A stretch of 64,000 nucleotides of DNA from Winogradskyella sp046545555 (GCF_046545555.1 NZ_JBHZTH010000005.1:182691-246690); one strand, 5' to 3'; positions 46,483 through 55,840 are shown, counted from the first letter of the stretch. The notes: generated by a model not told the origin, from the letters alone. Translations and numbers: made by a program.

Positions 46483-46830
46483 CTACTTTTTCTTCTCTTT
46501 TAAGAATGATTGTAATAGCGATTGAAGAATTGATAATAGAATACTAAATAGTAAAGCCGACCAAAAACTAGAAACACCAAAACCGTCAATTAGTTTATCT
46601 GCTAGCAAGATGATTAGAGCATTTATCACTAATAGGAATAAACCTAAAGTTAAAATTGTTACTGGCAATGTTAATATTACTAGAAATGGCTTTACTAAGA
46701 GATTTAGAATTGACAGCACAACAGCCACAATAATTGCACCAACATAACCGTCTACAGATACACCGTTTAAAACATGTGCTAAAATGAATACAGCTAATGC
46801 ATTTAATAATAATCGAATAATTAGATTCAT
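46483..46830 (-). CDS. Small four-helix membrane protein (phage-holin-family IV-like, PF04020 type)
   Basis: A 115-aa protein with about four hydrophobic helices and the family pattern ILNLLVKPFLVILTLPVTILTLGLFLLVINALIILLA (I describe this as one continuous hydrophobic stretch at about 40-77). The C-terminus is basic (FLKEKKK). Despite the family name it is a chromosomal gene in many bacteria and there is no phage context here. Role unknown. It is the last gene of the pdxJ-hydrolase unit (16-bp gap). Confidence 0.8.
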   Translation of the reverse strand: MNLIIRLLLNALAVFILAHVLNGVSVDGYVGAIIVAVVLSILNLLVKPFLVILTLPVTILTLGLFLLVINALIILLADKLIDGFGVSSFWSALLFSILLSILQSLLQSFLKEKKK

Positions 46831-46846
46831 AAGGTTAGATTTTAAT

Positions 46847-47611
46847 TTAAGATACGAAATTAATTACTGCATTATAAAATTCCTTAGGATTCTCAGCGTG
46901 CAACCAATGCCCTGCGTTTGAAATAGTAACTAACTCAGAATTTAAAAAGTGTCTATTTATGAGTGCTTCGTCCGATTCCCCAATATATTCAGAACGGTCA
47001 CCGCGTAAAAACAAGGTTTCTTTTTCGAAAATCGCATGAGTTGGTAAAGCTTCTCCAACTTCGGAAACGTTTTCTTTTAGTATATCTAAATTAATTCTTA
47101 ATCCTAATTGTCCTTTTTTAACCCAATATAGGTTCTTCAGCAAAAACATTCGTGTTCCAACCTCGCTTACATAATTACTTAAAACTTTATCTGCTTGACC
47201 TCTACTTTTTATTTCAGAAAAATCTAATCGACCCAAGCCTTCTAGTATAGCATCATGATGAATAGGATAATAGCGTGGTGAAATATCTGCCACTAATAGT
47301 TTACTAACTAAATTAGGATATTTTGTAGCAAATAACATGGCCGTTTTCCCACCCATTGAATGGCCAAGTAAAACTATATCTCTTAAATTGTTTTTATCGC
47401 AATAATATTTTAGGTCTTCAGCCATCAAATCGTAATCAAAATCATCTGAATGAAAACTACGTCCATGATTACGTTGATCTATTAAATGCATTTCAAAATT
47501 AGACTGAGAAAACTGTCTCGCTAAAGTTTTCCAATTATCTCCCATTCCTAAAAAACCATGAAGTATTAGAAACGGCTTTCCTTCACCAAATATATTTGAG
47601 TGTAAAATCAT
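46847..47611 (-). CDS. Alpha/beta-fold hydrolase (YbfF-like)
   Basis: A 254-aa cytosolic protein. The oxyanion block is ILHGFLGMGDNW, the nucleophile is S85 in LLGHSMGGKT, and the C-terminal His is in NAGHWLHAENP. It resembles the YbfF acyl-CoA/ester hydrolases. The actual substrate is unknown. Its start overlaps the pdxJ stop by 4 bp (ATGA), so the two are translationally coupled. Confidence 0.85.
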   Translation of the reverse strand: MILHSNIFGEGKPFLILHGFLGMGDNWKTLARQFSQSNFEMHLIDQRNHGRSFHSDDFDYDLMAEDLKYYCDKNNLRDIVLLGHSMGGKTAMLFATKYPNLVSKLLVADISPRYYPIHHDAILEGLGRLDFSEIKSRGQADKVLSNYVSEVGTRMFLLKNLYWVKKGQLGLRINLDILKENVSEVGEALPTHAIFEKETLFLRGDRSEYIGESDEALINRHFLNSELVTISNAGHWLHAENPKEFYNAVINFVS

Positions 47612-48321
47612 TTTAACTTGTCTAAATATCTGCCAATTACATTTTCAATTCCCATATATAAACTTTCAGAAATTAATGCATGTCCAATAGAAACTTCCAT
47701 TAAACCCATAACATTTTCTTTAAAAAATTTAATGTTATCTAAAGACAAGTCATGCCCTGCATTAAGACCTAATTTTAGGGAATCTGCTAATTCTGCGCAT
47801 TTAACATAAGGTATGATGGCTTCTTTATTACCCCTTCCATATTGATGTGCATAAGCTTCTGTATATAACTCTATTCTGTCTGTACCTGTTTCTTTAGCTC
47901 CTTCTATTTGGTACAAATCTGCATCGACAAAAATCGAAGTTCTAATACCGTTGTTTTTAAATTCTTTAATCACTTCAATCAAAAATTCTTTATGTTTAAT
48001 GGTGTCCCAACCTGCGTTAGAAGTAATAGCATCAACAGCATCTGGGACTAAAGTAACCTGAGTTGGTTTAATATCTAAAACCATATCTACAAACTTAGGA
48101 ATTGGATTTCCTTCAATATTATACTCGGTATATACTTCAGATTTTAAATCATATGCATCTTTATAACGAATATGACGTTCATCTGGTCTTGGGTGTATCG
48201 TCACTCCCTCAGCACCAAAATTCTGAACATCTCTAGCAAATTGTACCACATTTGGAACGTCTCCACCTCTACTGTTCCTTAACGTAGCTATCTTATTTAT
48301 ATTAACACTTAATTTAGTCAT
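47608..48321 (-). CDS. pdxJ: Pyridoxine 5'-phosphate synthase PdxJ
   Basis: A 237-aa TIM-barrel enzyme. The signatures are VNINKIATLRNSRGG at the N-terminus, GVTIHPRPDERHI, VTLVPDA and LNAGHDLSLDN near the C-terminus. It condenses 1-deoxyxylulose 5-phosphate with 3-amino-2-oxopropyl phosphate in vitamin B6 synthesis. It is first in a three-gene minus-strand unit and divergent from the CBS-nadK operon. Confidence 0.96.
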   Translation of the reverse strand: MTKLSVNINKIATLRNSRGGDVPNVVQFARDVQNFGAEGVTIHPRPDERHIRYKDAYDLKSEVYTEYNIEGNPIPKFVDMVLDIKPTQVTLVPDAVDAITSNAGWDTIKHKEFLIEVIKEFKNNGIRTSIFVDADLYQIEGAKETGTDRIELYTEAYAHQYGRGNKEAIIPYVKCAELADSLKLGLNAGHDLSLDNIKFFKENVMGLMEVSIGHALISESLYMGIENVIGRYLDKLK

Positions 48322-48340
48322 TTTACTCTATTTAGAATAA

Positions 48341-48348
48341 CAAAAATA
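48341..48348 (-). promoter_or_regulatory. Candidate -7 element (TATTTTTG) for pdxJ
   Basis: Minus-strand TATTTTTG matches TAnnTTTG. It would give a short leader of about 13 nt before the pdxJ ATG. It lies 26 bp from the opposing element for the CBS gene. Confidence 0.45.
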
Positions 48349-48373
48349 CAAACTCCACTACGCATTTTATGGT

Positions 48374-48381
48374 TATTTTTG
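48374..48381 (+). promoter_or_regulatory. Candidate -7 element (TATTTTTG) for the CBS-nadK operon
   Basis: TATTTTTG matches TAnnTTTG, 30 nt before the CBS gene ATG at 48411. Together with the element at 48341-48348 it makes a compact divergent promoter. Confidence 0.45.
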
Positions 48382-48410
48382 ATTAATTTGCCAGATATTT
48401 AAACCCAATT

Positions 48411-49067
48411 ATGCAGCTACAGGATTTTGTTATAAATGACATAAAGCCACTTAATATTACTGATAAAGTAAGCGATTTACAAATGCTATTTAATCAGTTA
48501 ACATACTCACATATCCCAATTTTAAGTAATGATATTTATATAGGATGTATATCCGAAACTGATGCGCATTGTTTTGAAGGCGCAAAATCAATTAATGATT
48601 GCAGTCATACTATAGAAGGATTTTTTGTGAGACCTACAACTAATTGGCTGGATATTCTTGAAGCATTTGCCCAAAATGACTCTAATATAATGCCAATATT
48701 AGATGATAATAATAAGTATATCGGTTACTATGAACTAAACGATATCATTCATCTTTTTAATGAAACTCCTTTCTTTGCAGAACCTGGTGGTATACTAATA
48801 GTTGAAAAAGGTATTCACGACTATTCGTTTAGTGAAATTAGTCAGATTGTTGAATCTAATGACGCAAAACTTTTAGGTGCATTTATTTCTAAAATGGATT
48901 CTGACTTAGCTAGAGTTACTATTAAAATTGGCAATGGTAGTATTAATGATGTAATTCAAACTTTTAGACGTTATAGTTATAATATTGTTTCTGGTCACGA
49001 AGAGGACTCTTATATAGAAAGTTTAAAGGACCGCTCCCAATACCTAGATAAATATTTAAATATGTAA
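48411..49067 (+). CDS. Twin CBS-domain protein
   Basis: A 218-aa cytosolic protein. Residues about 1-70 and 75-130 are two CBS motifs (SHIPILSNDIYIGCISETD and NIMPILDDNNKYIGYYELND). The C-terminal part (about 135-218) is an ACT-like or regulator-like region. CBS pairs bind adenine nucleotides. It lies 2 bp before nadK, suggesting a link to NAD(P) or nucleotide state. Role unknown. Confidence 0.8.
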   Translation: MQLQDFVINDIKPLNITDKVSDLQMLFNQLTYSHIPILSNDIYIGCISETDAHCFEGAKSINDCSHTIEGFFVRPTTNWLDILEAFAQNDSNIMPILDDNNKYIGYYELNDIIHLFNETPFFAEPGGILIVEKGIHDYSFSEISQIVESNDAKLLGAFISKMDSDLARVTIKIGNGSINDVIQTFRRYSYNIVSGHEEDSYIESLKDRSQYLDKYLNM

Positions 49068-49069
49068 TT

Positions 49070-49948
49070 ATGAAAGTAGCTGTTTATGGTCAGAATTACG
49101 TAAAAGAAACCACTCAAAAAGCGGTTGAAAAACTTTTGAATTTTTTATTAAAAAAAGAAGTAAATGTTTTTATCGAACGGGAATTTATTAAAACTCAAAA
49201 TAATGCTGTAAGACATAATTCTTCTATTAGAAAATTTGATGCAGTAGATCCAAGTTTTGATTTATTAATAAGTGTTGGTGGCGACGGAACCATTTTACGA
49301 GCAATTACATATGTTAGAGACTTAGGAATACCCATAGTTGGCATTAACACTGGTCGTTTAGGTTTTTTAGCAACCATTCAAACAAATGAAATTGAATCTG
49401 CTCTTTCCGAAATATTAAAAAATAACTATAAAATTTCTGAACGTTCGTTATTAAGTGTAACCACACAACCCGAACATAAAGACATTGAAGACACTCATTT
49501 TGCGCTTAATGAAATTGCTTTAAGCCGAAAAAACACAACCTCTATGATCACTGTAGAGACTCATCTTAACGATGAGTATTTAACATCCTATTGGGCCGAT
49601 GGTTTAATTCTCTCTACACCAACAGGCTCTACGGGCTATTCATTAAGTTGTGGTGGACCAGTAATTACTCCTGATGCTAATAATTTTGTATTAACACCCA
49701 TTGCTCCTCATAATCTTAGTGCAAGACCATTAATTATCCCTGATAAAACTAAAGTGACTTTTAAAGTAGATGGAAGAGAAGATCAATTTTTAATGTCATT
49801 AGACTCAAGAATAGTTACCCTCTCTAACGCAACAATCGTAACTGTAAAAAAAGCAGACTTTGTAATAAAAATGGTTGAATTACTAGATGAAACTTTTTTG
49901 GCTACCCTAAGAAAAAAATTGCTTTGGGGTGAAGATCGGCGTAATTAA
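49070..49948 (+). CDS. nadK: NAD kinase
   Basis: A 292-aa cytosolic enzyme with the GGDG motif at residues 70-73 (SVGGDGTILRA) and TPTGSTGYSLSCGGPVITP. It phosphorylates NAD to NADP. Downstream, the reading frame of the next gene was over-called back into nadK. With the corrected start there is a 112-bp gap. Confidence 0.95.
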   Translation: MKVAVYGQNYVKETTQKAVEKLLNFLLKKEVNVFIEREFIKTQNNAVRHNSSIRKFDAVDPSFDLLISVGGDGTILRAITYVRDLGIPIVGINTGRLGFLATIQTNEIESALSEILKNNYKISERSLLSVTTQPEHKDIEDTHFALNEIALSRKNTTSMITVETHLNDEYLTSYWADGLILSTPTGSTGYSLSCGGPVITPDANNFVLTPIAPHNLSARPLIIPDKTKVTFKVDGREDQFLMSLDSRIVTLSNATIVTVKKADFVIKMVELLDETFLATLRKKLLWGEDRRN

Positions 49949-50035
49949 ACAGCTAATTTGTACAATAAATAACTACAAAAACTGTTTATCTCTAAGACAT
50001 TTTGTGTCAAATTATTATAGGCTAATCTTAATTGT

Positions 50036-50043
50036 TATATTTG
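50036..50043 (+). promoter_or_regulatory. Candidate -7 element (TATATTTG) for the DUF6089 gene
   Basis: TATATTTG matches TAnnTTTG and lies 18 nt before the chosen ATG at 50061. A TTTG at 50001 is too far (31 nt) to be its -33 partner. Confidence 0.4.
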
Positions 50044-50060
50044 CAAACTTTGAAAAATTT

Positions 50061-50750
50061 ATGAGGTATTTATTCCTATTTTTAATAAGTATATTCTTAA
50101 CTCAAAATACTAATTCTCAGATCTATGAAATTGGTGTGTTTGCAGGTGGAAGTAATTTTATTGGTGATGTTGGTTCTACAAATTATATTTCACCAAACCA
50201 AGCTGCATTCGGAGCTATATTTAAATGGAACAGAAGTCCTAGACATTCGTTTAGAGCATCTATCATATTTTCGGACTTAGAGGGTATTGATGGCAAATCA
50301 GATGATCCGCGACGAATTCAGCGTGGTTATAGCTTTAACACAAGCATACTAGAAATTTCTGCAGGTATGGAATTTACTTTTTGGGACTTTGATCTACATA
50401 CAATTGGCATTAAAGGAACACCTTATCTATATACAGGAATAACAGCAGCTAATCACGACAATTATTTTTTTAGTCAAACTGGTGATTATACAGCAGAAAA
50501 CACAAATAGTTGGGCTTATGGCATACCTATGGTTTTAGGCTATAAAAGTAATATCAGTAGCCATTTAATCTTAGCATTTGAAATCGGAGCGCGCTACACG
50601 TTTTCAGATGAGTTAGACGGCAGTGTACCTGACAATGCCGACAGAGAGGCTTTAAGTTTTGGTAATACTAATAGTAATGATTGGTATGTATTTACAGGAA
50701 TTACATTAACTTACACCTTTGGCAGAAGACCTTGCTATTGTAATTTTTAA
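50061..50750 (+). CDS. DUF6089 family outer-membrane-type protein
   Basis: A 229-aa protein from the ATG at 50061, which gives a signal peptide (MRYLFLFLISIFLTQNTNSQ). The longer frame to 49929 would overlap nadK and lacks a signal. The mature part has alternating aromatic beta-strands ending WYVFTGITLTYTFGRRPCYCNF, as in small outer-membrane barrels. It abuts uppS (stop immediately followed by ATG). The position between nadK and uppS-bamA is conserved in this family, suggesting an envelope role. Confidence 0.8.
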   Translation: MRYLFLFLISIFLTQNTNSQIYEIGVFAGGSNFIGDVGSTNYISPNQAAFGAIFKWNRSPRHSFRASIIFSDLEGIDGKSDDPRRIQRGYSFNTSILEISAGMEFTFWDFDLHTIGIKGTPYLYTGITAANHDNYFFSQTGDYTAENTNSWAYGIPMVLGYKSNISSHLILAFEIGARYTFSDELDGSVPDNADREALSFGNTNSNDWYVFTGITLTYTFGRRPCYCNF

Positions 50751-51491
50751 ATGAGCCTTATAGAACACATACAAAAAGAAAAGCTTCCAAACCATGTCGC
50801 AATAATTATGGATGGCAATGGTCGTTGGGCTAAACAACAAGGATTATTAAGGGTTATTGGGCATGAAAACGGCACTAAGGCAGTAAGACAAACTGTTGAA
50901 GCTAGTGCCGAATTAGGAATTAAAAACCTGACTTTATATGCCTTTTCTACTGAAAATTGGAACAGACCTAAACTAGAAGTACAAACCCTAATGAAGCTTT
51001 TAGTTAAATCCCTGAAGAAAGAGATTGAAACTTTTCAAGAGCATAATATAAAATTATCTGCTATTGGTTGCTTAGAAGATTTACCTAAAAAAGCACATTT
51101 AGAACTTCTAGATGTTATAGAAAAGACAAAAAATAATACGAATATGACATTAACCTTAGCGTTAAGCTATGGTTCTCGTGAAGAAATTGTTAATGTTATC
51201 AAAGAATTATCACTTAAAGTTAAAAATAATATAATTTCTCCTGAAAGTATTGATGAATCAATTATAAATAAGCATCTTTACACGCAAAATTTACCAGATG
51301 TTGACTTGCTTATTCGCACAAGCGGTGAGCATCGAATTAGTAATTTTTTATTGTGGCAAATTGCCTACGCAGAATTATATTTTACAGATATTTTATGGCC
51401 AGATTTCAATAAAGAAAATTTGTATGAAGCGCTAATAAATTATCAAAATAGAGAACGAAGATTTGGAAAAACAAGCGAACAACTCACCTAA
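50751..51491 (+). CDS. uppS: Isoprenyl transferase (undecaprenyl diphosphate synthase)
   Basis: A 246-aa cytosolic enzyme. Catalytic D21 lies in VAIIMDGNGRWAKQQG. Substrate-binding residues include LYAFSTENWNRP and DLLIRTSGEHRISNFLLWQ, and ELYFTDILWPDF is also conserved. It makes the undecaprenyl carrier lipid for peptidoglycan and surface glycans. Its last 29 bp overlap the bamA frame. Confidence 0.95.
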   Translation: MSLIEHIQKEKLPNHVAIIMDGNGRWAKQQGLLRVIGHENGTKAVRQTVEASAELGIKNLTLYAFSTENWNRPKLEVQTLMKLLVKSLKKEIETFQEHNIKLSAIGCLEDLPKKAHLELLDVIEKTKNNTNMTLTLALSYGSREEIVNVIKELSLKVKNNIISPESIDESIINKHLYTQNLPDVDLLIRTSGEHRISNFLLWQIAYAELYFTDILWPDFNKENLYEALINYQNRERRFGKTSEQLT

Positions 51492-54036
51492 TAAAAAAAT
51501 ATTGAGCACCTTTACTCGATTTATTTTTACAATACTATTTTTTACAATTTCACTAGTAGTTAATGCACAAGTACAAGGTGGTGCAAAATACCTAATTAAA
51601 GAAATTACAGTAACTGGTAACACTAATTTTAGTCCGCAAACAATCATTGCTTATTCTAAGTTGAGAAAAAATGAAGAAATTCAAGTTGGTGGTGAAAAAA
51701 TAGCCAATGCAGTAAAAACATTGTGGAAATCAAACCTTTTTAGTAGTATAGATGTCTATATCACAAATATTGTGGACAACACTGCAGATATTGAAATTAA
51801 GCTTAGTGATTTGCCAGAGCTAAAAGAAGTAAAAATTGAAGGTGTTAAAAAAAGTAAGAAAGAAGAAATTATTGACGAAAACAAACTTCAATCTGGCCAA
51901 AAAGTAACTGAAAACCTTATTGCTACAACCCGAAATTATTTAACTAACAAATACAAGAAAAAAGGGTTTTTAAATGCAAAAGTAAATATAGTTACATCAC
52001 AAGTTATTGACTCTATAAAAAAAGATCGTGTTAATATGCTTGTGAATATTGATACTGGTGAAAAAGTAAAAATAAGCAGTATAGATTTTGAGGGTAATGA
52101 AAAGCTAAAAAGCAAGAAGCTTCGTAAAGCCATGAAAAATACGAAGAAAAAGAATCCAATTCGTCTTCTTAAACGCTCAAAATATATTGAAGAGGATTAC
52201 AAAGCAGATTTAGTAAGTATAATTGATAAATATAAAGAAAACGGTTATAGAGATGCAAGAGTCATCTCAGATTCAATTATATATAACGATGATAAAACCA
52301 TAAGTCTTAATATAAAAGTTGAAGAAGGAGATAAATATACGTTTGGTAAAATAGATTTTGTTGGTAATACTGTTTACAGTGATCAGCAGCTTGCAGGTGT
52401 TCTTGGTATAAAAGAAGGTGATACGTATAACGGAGTTGAACTTAGAGAACGAATTGCCGATCCATCAAATCCAGATGCTCAAGACTTAACCAATGCATAT
52501 CAGAATTTCGGATATATGTTCTCCACCATTAACCCTGTAGAAGTTAGTACGGAAGGTAATGTAATTGATATGGAGATTCGTATCTCGGAAGGAAAACCAG
52601 CTTATTTTAATAACGTAACTGTTGTTGGTAATGATGTAACAAACGATCATGTTATTTACAGAGAAATAAGAACGCGTCCAGGAGAATTATACAGTAAATC
52701 TGAAATTATAAGAACTTTAAGAGAACTCGGACAATTAGGTTTCTTTGATGCTCAACAATTAACACCAAATATTAAAAACCCAAATCCAGTTGATGGCACT
52801 TTAGATGTAGAATATGTGGTGGCAGAGCAAGGTTCTAGCCAAATACAACTACAAGGTGGTTATGGTGGAGGTGGCTTTATCGGTACATTAGGTTTATCAT
52901 TTAATAATTTTGCAATAAAAGATATTTTTAAGAAAGAGGCATATAAACCTGTTCCTAGAGGTGACGGACAGAGTTTAGCACTAAGATTACAAGCAAGTCA
53001 GTTTTTTCAAACCTACAGTTTCTCATTTAGCGAACCTTGGTTAGGAGGAAAGAAACCCTACCAATTATCGACTTCAATTTCTTATTCTAGACAGTTTTTA
53101 TTTAATCCTCAAACACGAAGAGCAGATAAAGATAGACGCTTTAACATCCTTGGTATAACTGTTGGACTTTCGACAAGATTATCAGAACCAGATGATTATT
53201 TTCTGTTCTCACAAGCGTTAAGCTATCAAAACTATGATCTTAGAAATTATAATACAGGCTTGTTTACATTTGGAGATGGAACTGCTAACAACCTATCTTA
53301 TACAGTAGGCTTAACAAGGAATAATTTATATACAGATCCAATTTATCCGACTGGAGGTTCTAGTTTTTCTGCATCAGCTAAATTTTCTTTTCCTTACTCA
53401 CTAGTAAATGGAGTAGATTATGACGCTCTAAAAGATGAAAGAGATGCATTAGACCCTACTGATGCAGATGATTTTGCTCGTATTGGAGAGATTGATCAAG
53501 AACGCTTTAAGTGGTTAGAGTTTTACAAAATTAAATTTAAAGTAGATTGGTACACCGAGATTATTAAAAAATTAGTTTTAAGACCAAGCATGGAATTTGG
53601 TTTCTTAGGAGCCTACAATAACGCAAGGGGTGTAATCCCTTTTGAACGTTTCTTTTTAGGAGGTGACGGTCTTGGAAATTTCGCATTAGATGGTAGAGAA
53701 ATAGTACAATTACGTGGTTATCCTAACCAATCACTATCATCTCAAGATGGTGGATCTATATATAATAAATTTTCATTAGAACTCCGTTATCCAATTACTT
53801 TAGGAGCTGGAGCTAAAATCTATGCACTATCATTCTTAGAAGCTGGGTCTTCAGTAAATAGTTTTAAAGATTTTGATCCTTTTAATCTTAATAGATCTGC
53901 GGGTGTTGGTTTAAGAATATTTATGCCGGCATTTGGATTATTAGGTATTGATTTTGGTCACGGATTTGACCCTGTACCAGGTGATACGCAAAAAAGCGGA
54001 TGGCAAACACACTTCATAATTGGTCAACAATTTTAA
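51463..54036 (+). CDS. bamA: Outer membrane protein assembly factor BamA
   Basis: An 857-aa protein with a signal-like hydrophobic segment (FTRFIFTILFFTISLVVNAQ) and five POTRA domains (about 45-440). The C-terminal beta-barrel ends in WQTHFIIGQQF with terminal Phe. The barrel has the conserved RFFLGGDGLGNFALDGR and LRGYP motifs. It inserts outer-membrane proteins. No ATG can start this frame: it opens after a TAA at 51436, and the only common alternatives are TTG 51463 (overlapping uppS) and TTG 51502 (844 aa, after the uppS stop). Start choice is therefore uncertain. Confidence 0.93.
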   Translation: MEKQANNSPNKKILSTFTRFIFTILFFTISLVVNAQVQGGAKYLIKEITVTGNTNFSPQTIIAYSKLRKNEEIQVGGEKIANAVKTLWKSNLFSSIDVYITNIVDNTADIEIKLSDLPELKEVKIEGVKKSKKEEIIDENKLQSGQKVTENLIATTRNYLTNKYKKKGFLNAKVNIVTSQVIDSIKKDRVNMLVNIDTGEKVKISSIDFEGNEKLKSKKLRKAMKNTKKKNPIRLLKRSKYIEEDYKADLVSIIDKYKENGYRDARVISDSIIYNDDKTISLNIKVEEGDKYTFGKIDFVGNTVYSDQQLAGVLGIKEGDTYNGVELRERIADPSNPDAQDLTNAYQNFGYMFSTINPVEVSTEGNVIDMEIRISEGKPAYFNNVTVVGNDVTNDHVIYREIRTRPGELYSKSEIIRTLRELGQLGFFDAQQLTPNIKNPNPVDGTLDVEYVVAEQGSSQIQLQGGYGGGGFIGTLGLSFNNFAIKDIFKKEAYKPVPRGDGQSLALRLQASQFFQTYSFSFSEPWLGGKKPYQLSTSISYSRQFLFNPQTRRADKDRRFNILGITVGLSTRLSEPDDYFLFSQALSYQNYDLRNYNTGLFTFGDGTANNLSYTVGLTRNNLYTDPIYPTGGSSFSASAKFSFPYSLVNGVDYDALKDERDALDPTDADDFARIGEIDQERFKWLEFYKIKFKVDWYTEIIKKLVLRPSMEFGFLGAYNNARGVIPFERFFLGGDGLGNFALDGREIVQLRGYPNQSLSSQDGGSIYNKFSLELRYPITLGAGAKIYALSFLEAGSSVNSFKDFDPFNLNRSAGVGLRIFMPAFGLLGIDFGHGFDPVPGDTQKSGWQTHFIIGQQF

Positions 54037-54110
54037 GTTTGGCACGATATTTTCTAATAGCTTATTAAGAAATTCATTATGGTGTTAAAATTTTTAAAGA
54101 TATATTTCGT

Positions 54111-54118
54111 TAAATTTG
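54111..54118 (+). promoter_or_regulatory. Candidate -7 element (TAAATTTG) for the first ompH gene
   Basis: TAAATTTG matches TAnnTTTG. The transcript would start near 54124, so translation from a GTG at 54126 would be leaderless. This favours the ATG at 54189. Confidence 0.4.
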
Positions 54119-54188
54119 AAGATTAGTGATACTAAAAACAAATGAAACATTTGCATTACAAGAAAGATGTCTCGAAAAAAACACAAAA

Positions 54189-55280
54189 ATGATGAAATTT
54201 AAAGTTCTTTTTTTATTGGCAATAATAGGTCTAATGAGCTTTAGTGCTGTTGCACAACGAGGTGTTAGAATAGGATATATTGATACTGAGTATATTTTAC
54301 AAAATGTACCAGAATATCAAGAAGCTACTACTCAACTAGATAAAAAGGTTATGCAGTGGAAATCTGAAATAGAAAAAAAGCTAAGCGTAATAGACCAAAA
54401 GAAAAAAGAAATTGAAAATGAAAGTGTCCTTCTTACAAAAGAATTATACGAAGAACGGATGGAAGACATTTCTTTTGAGGAAGCTGAAATTTTAGATTAT
54501 CAGCAAAAAAGGTTTGGACCAAATGGTGATTTAATGATTCAAAAACGCCAACTCATAGAGCCTATTCAGGATCAAATATTTGCAGCTGTACAAGATATAG
54601 CAGAAAATGGAAAGTATGATTTTGTCTTTGACAAATCAGCAGATGTAGTTATGCTATATTCAGCGGAACGCTATGACTTAAGTGAACGGGTACTTAAAAC
54701 TATAACAAGAACATCAAAACGCAGCCAAGCTAAAAATAAGAAAGAGCGCAAGGAATTAGAAGATGAAGAAGTTGTACCAATTGTAAGTGAAGAAAAAGAC
54801 GAACGCCAAAAGGCTTTAGAAGAAAGAAAGAAAACAAGAGAAGCAGAATTAGCTGCAAAACGAGCAGAGCGAGAAAAAGCTTTAGAAGCCAGACGAGCTC
54901 AACAAGATTCTATTAGAAGCGCAAAAAAGAATGCTGCTGAAGCACGTCGCCAAAAAGTTTTAGATTCGCGTAATAAAGGGTCTAAAAAAGAAGAAACAGA
55001 AACAAATAAAAATGATAGCACAACTGCTGCTAAAAACAATATTAAATCAGATAGTTTAAAAGCTAAACAAGCTATTAAGAAAGATTCTGTAAGTTCTAAA
55101 AAACCGCTCACTGCGGCAGAAATTAAAGCAAAGGATAGAGCCGAACGAAGAAAAGCTTTAGAAGCGAAAAAACAAAAAATAATAGAGCAACGAAAAAAAG
55201 CTCGAGAAGAACGAGAGAAACAACTTAAAAAGAGAGATTCTATAGCAAAAGCTAAGAAGAACGAAGGAGAAAACAATTAA
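54189..55280 (+). CDS. OmpH/Skp family chaperone with long charged C-terminal tail
   Basis: A 363-aa protein. The ATG at 54189 gives a signal peptide (MMKFKVLFLLAIIGLMSFSAVAQ); a GTG 63 bp upstream is less likely. About 24-175 is the Skp-like domain with IGYIDTEYILQNVPEYQEA and a coiled coil. The remaining 185 residues are repetitive Lys/Glu/Arg/Ala-rich helix (KALEERKKTREAELAAKRAE, RRKALEAKKQK) not found in short Skp. Skp-like proteins escort outer-membrane proteins through the periplasm. Location directly after bamA and before a second ompH fits that role. The tail may extend the holdase surface. Confidence 0.85.
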   Translation: MMKFKVLFLLAIIGLMSFSAVAQRGVRIGYIDTEYILQNVPEYQEATTQLDKKVMQWKSEIEKKLSVIDQKKKEIENESVLLTKELYEERMEDISFEEAEILDYQQKRFGPNGDLMIQKRQLIEPIQDQIFAAVQDIAENGKYDFVFDKSADVVMLYSAERYDLSERVLKTITRTSKRSQAKNKKERKELEDEEVVPIVSEEKDERQKALEERKKTREAELAAKRAEREKALEARRAQQDSIRSAKKNAAEARRQKVLDSRNKGSKKEETETNKNDSTTAAKNNIKSDSLKAKQAIKKDSVSSKKPLTAAEIKAKDRAERRKALEAKKQKIIEQRKKAREEREKQLKKRDSIAKAKKNEGENN

Positions 55281-55315
55281 TAATTATATATAACACACAA
55301 ATACAATTTAGAAAA

Positions 55316-55816
55316 ATGAAACATTTAAAATCCTTATTATTTGCAACGGCGCTTTTTATTGGAGCAACAAGTTTTACAGCTGCTCAAAGTAAAATTGCTC
55401 ATATTAATACACAAGAGCTTGTAAAGGCTATGCCAGAATATAAAACGGCACAAGCTGAAATTGAAAAACTTGGAAAGACTTATGAAGCAACTATTCAAGG
55501 TTCACTTAAAGAATTAGAAACTAAATTAACGCAATACAATGCAGAAGCTGAAGGACAAACTCAAGAAGAAAACCAAAAACGTATGGCAGAAGTTGAAGGT
55601 ATGAAGCAAAGCTTATCACAATACCAACAACAAGCTCAACAAGATTTACAGAAAAAAGAATTTGACTTATTAAAACCAATCACAGAGAAAGCAAGAGTTG
55701 CGATTGAAAAAGTAGCAGCTACTCAAGGTTACGATTATGTTTTAGAAGCAGGTGGCTTAATAGTTAAAAAAGGTAAAGACCTAATGGCAGATGTAAAAGC
55801 TCAACTAGGTATTTAA
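55316..55816 (+). CDS. OmpH/Skp family periplasmic chaperone
   Basis: A 166-aa protein of normal Skp length. Residues 1-24 are a signal peptide. The mature part begins SKIAHINTQELVKAMPEYKTA, followed by a long coiled coil and the C-terminal KVAATQGYDYVLEAGG core typical of Skp. It is the second of two tandem paralogues (35-bp gap), close to bamA, and probably delivers outer-membrane proteins to BamA. Confidence 0.93.
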   Translation: MKHLKSLLFATALFIGATSFTAAQSKIAHINTQELVKAMPEYKTAQAEIEKLGKTYEATIQGSLKELETKLTQYNAEAEGQTQEENQKRMAEVEGMKQSLSQYQQQAQQDLQKKEFDLLKPITEKARVAIEKVAATQGYDYVLEAGGLIVKKGKDLMADVKAQLGI

Positions 55817-55840
55817 AATAAAACTTAAATTAATAAACAA

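Noticed and set aside
46483..46830. Phage remnant because of the holin-family name
   Set aside because: Family name is historical; no phage genes nearby and the gene is in a metabolic operon.
49929..50060. N-terminal extension of the DUF6089 protein into nadK
   Set aside because: It would overlap nadK, precede the likely promoter, and place the signal peptide 44 residues inside.
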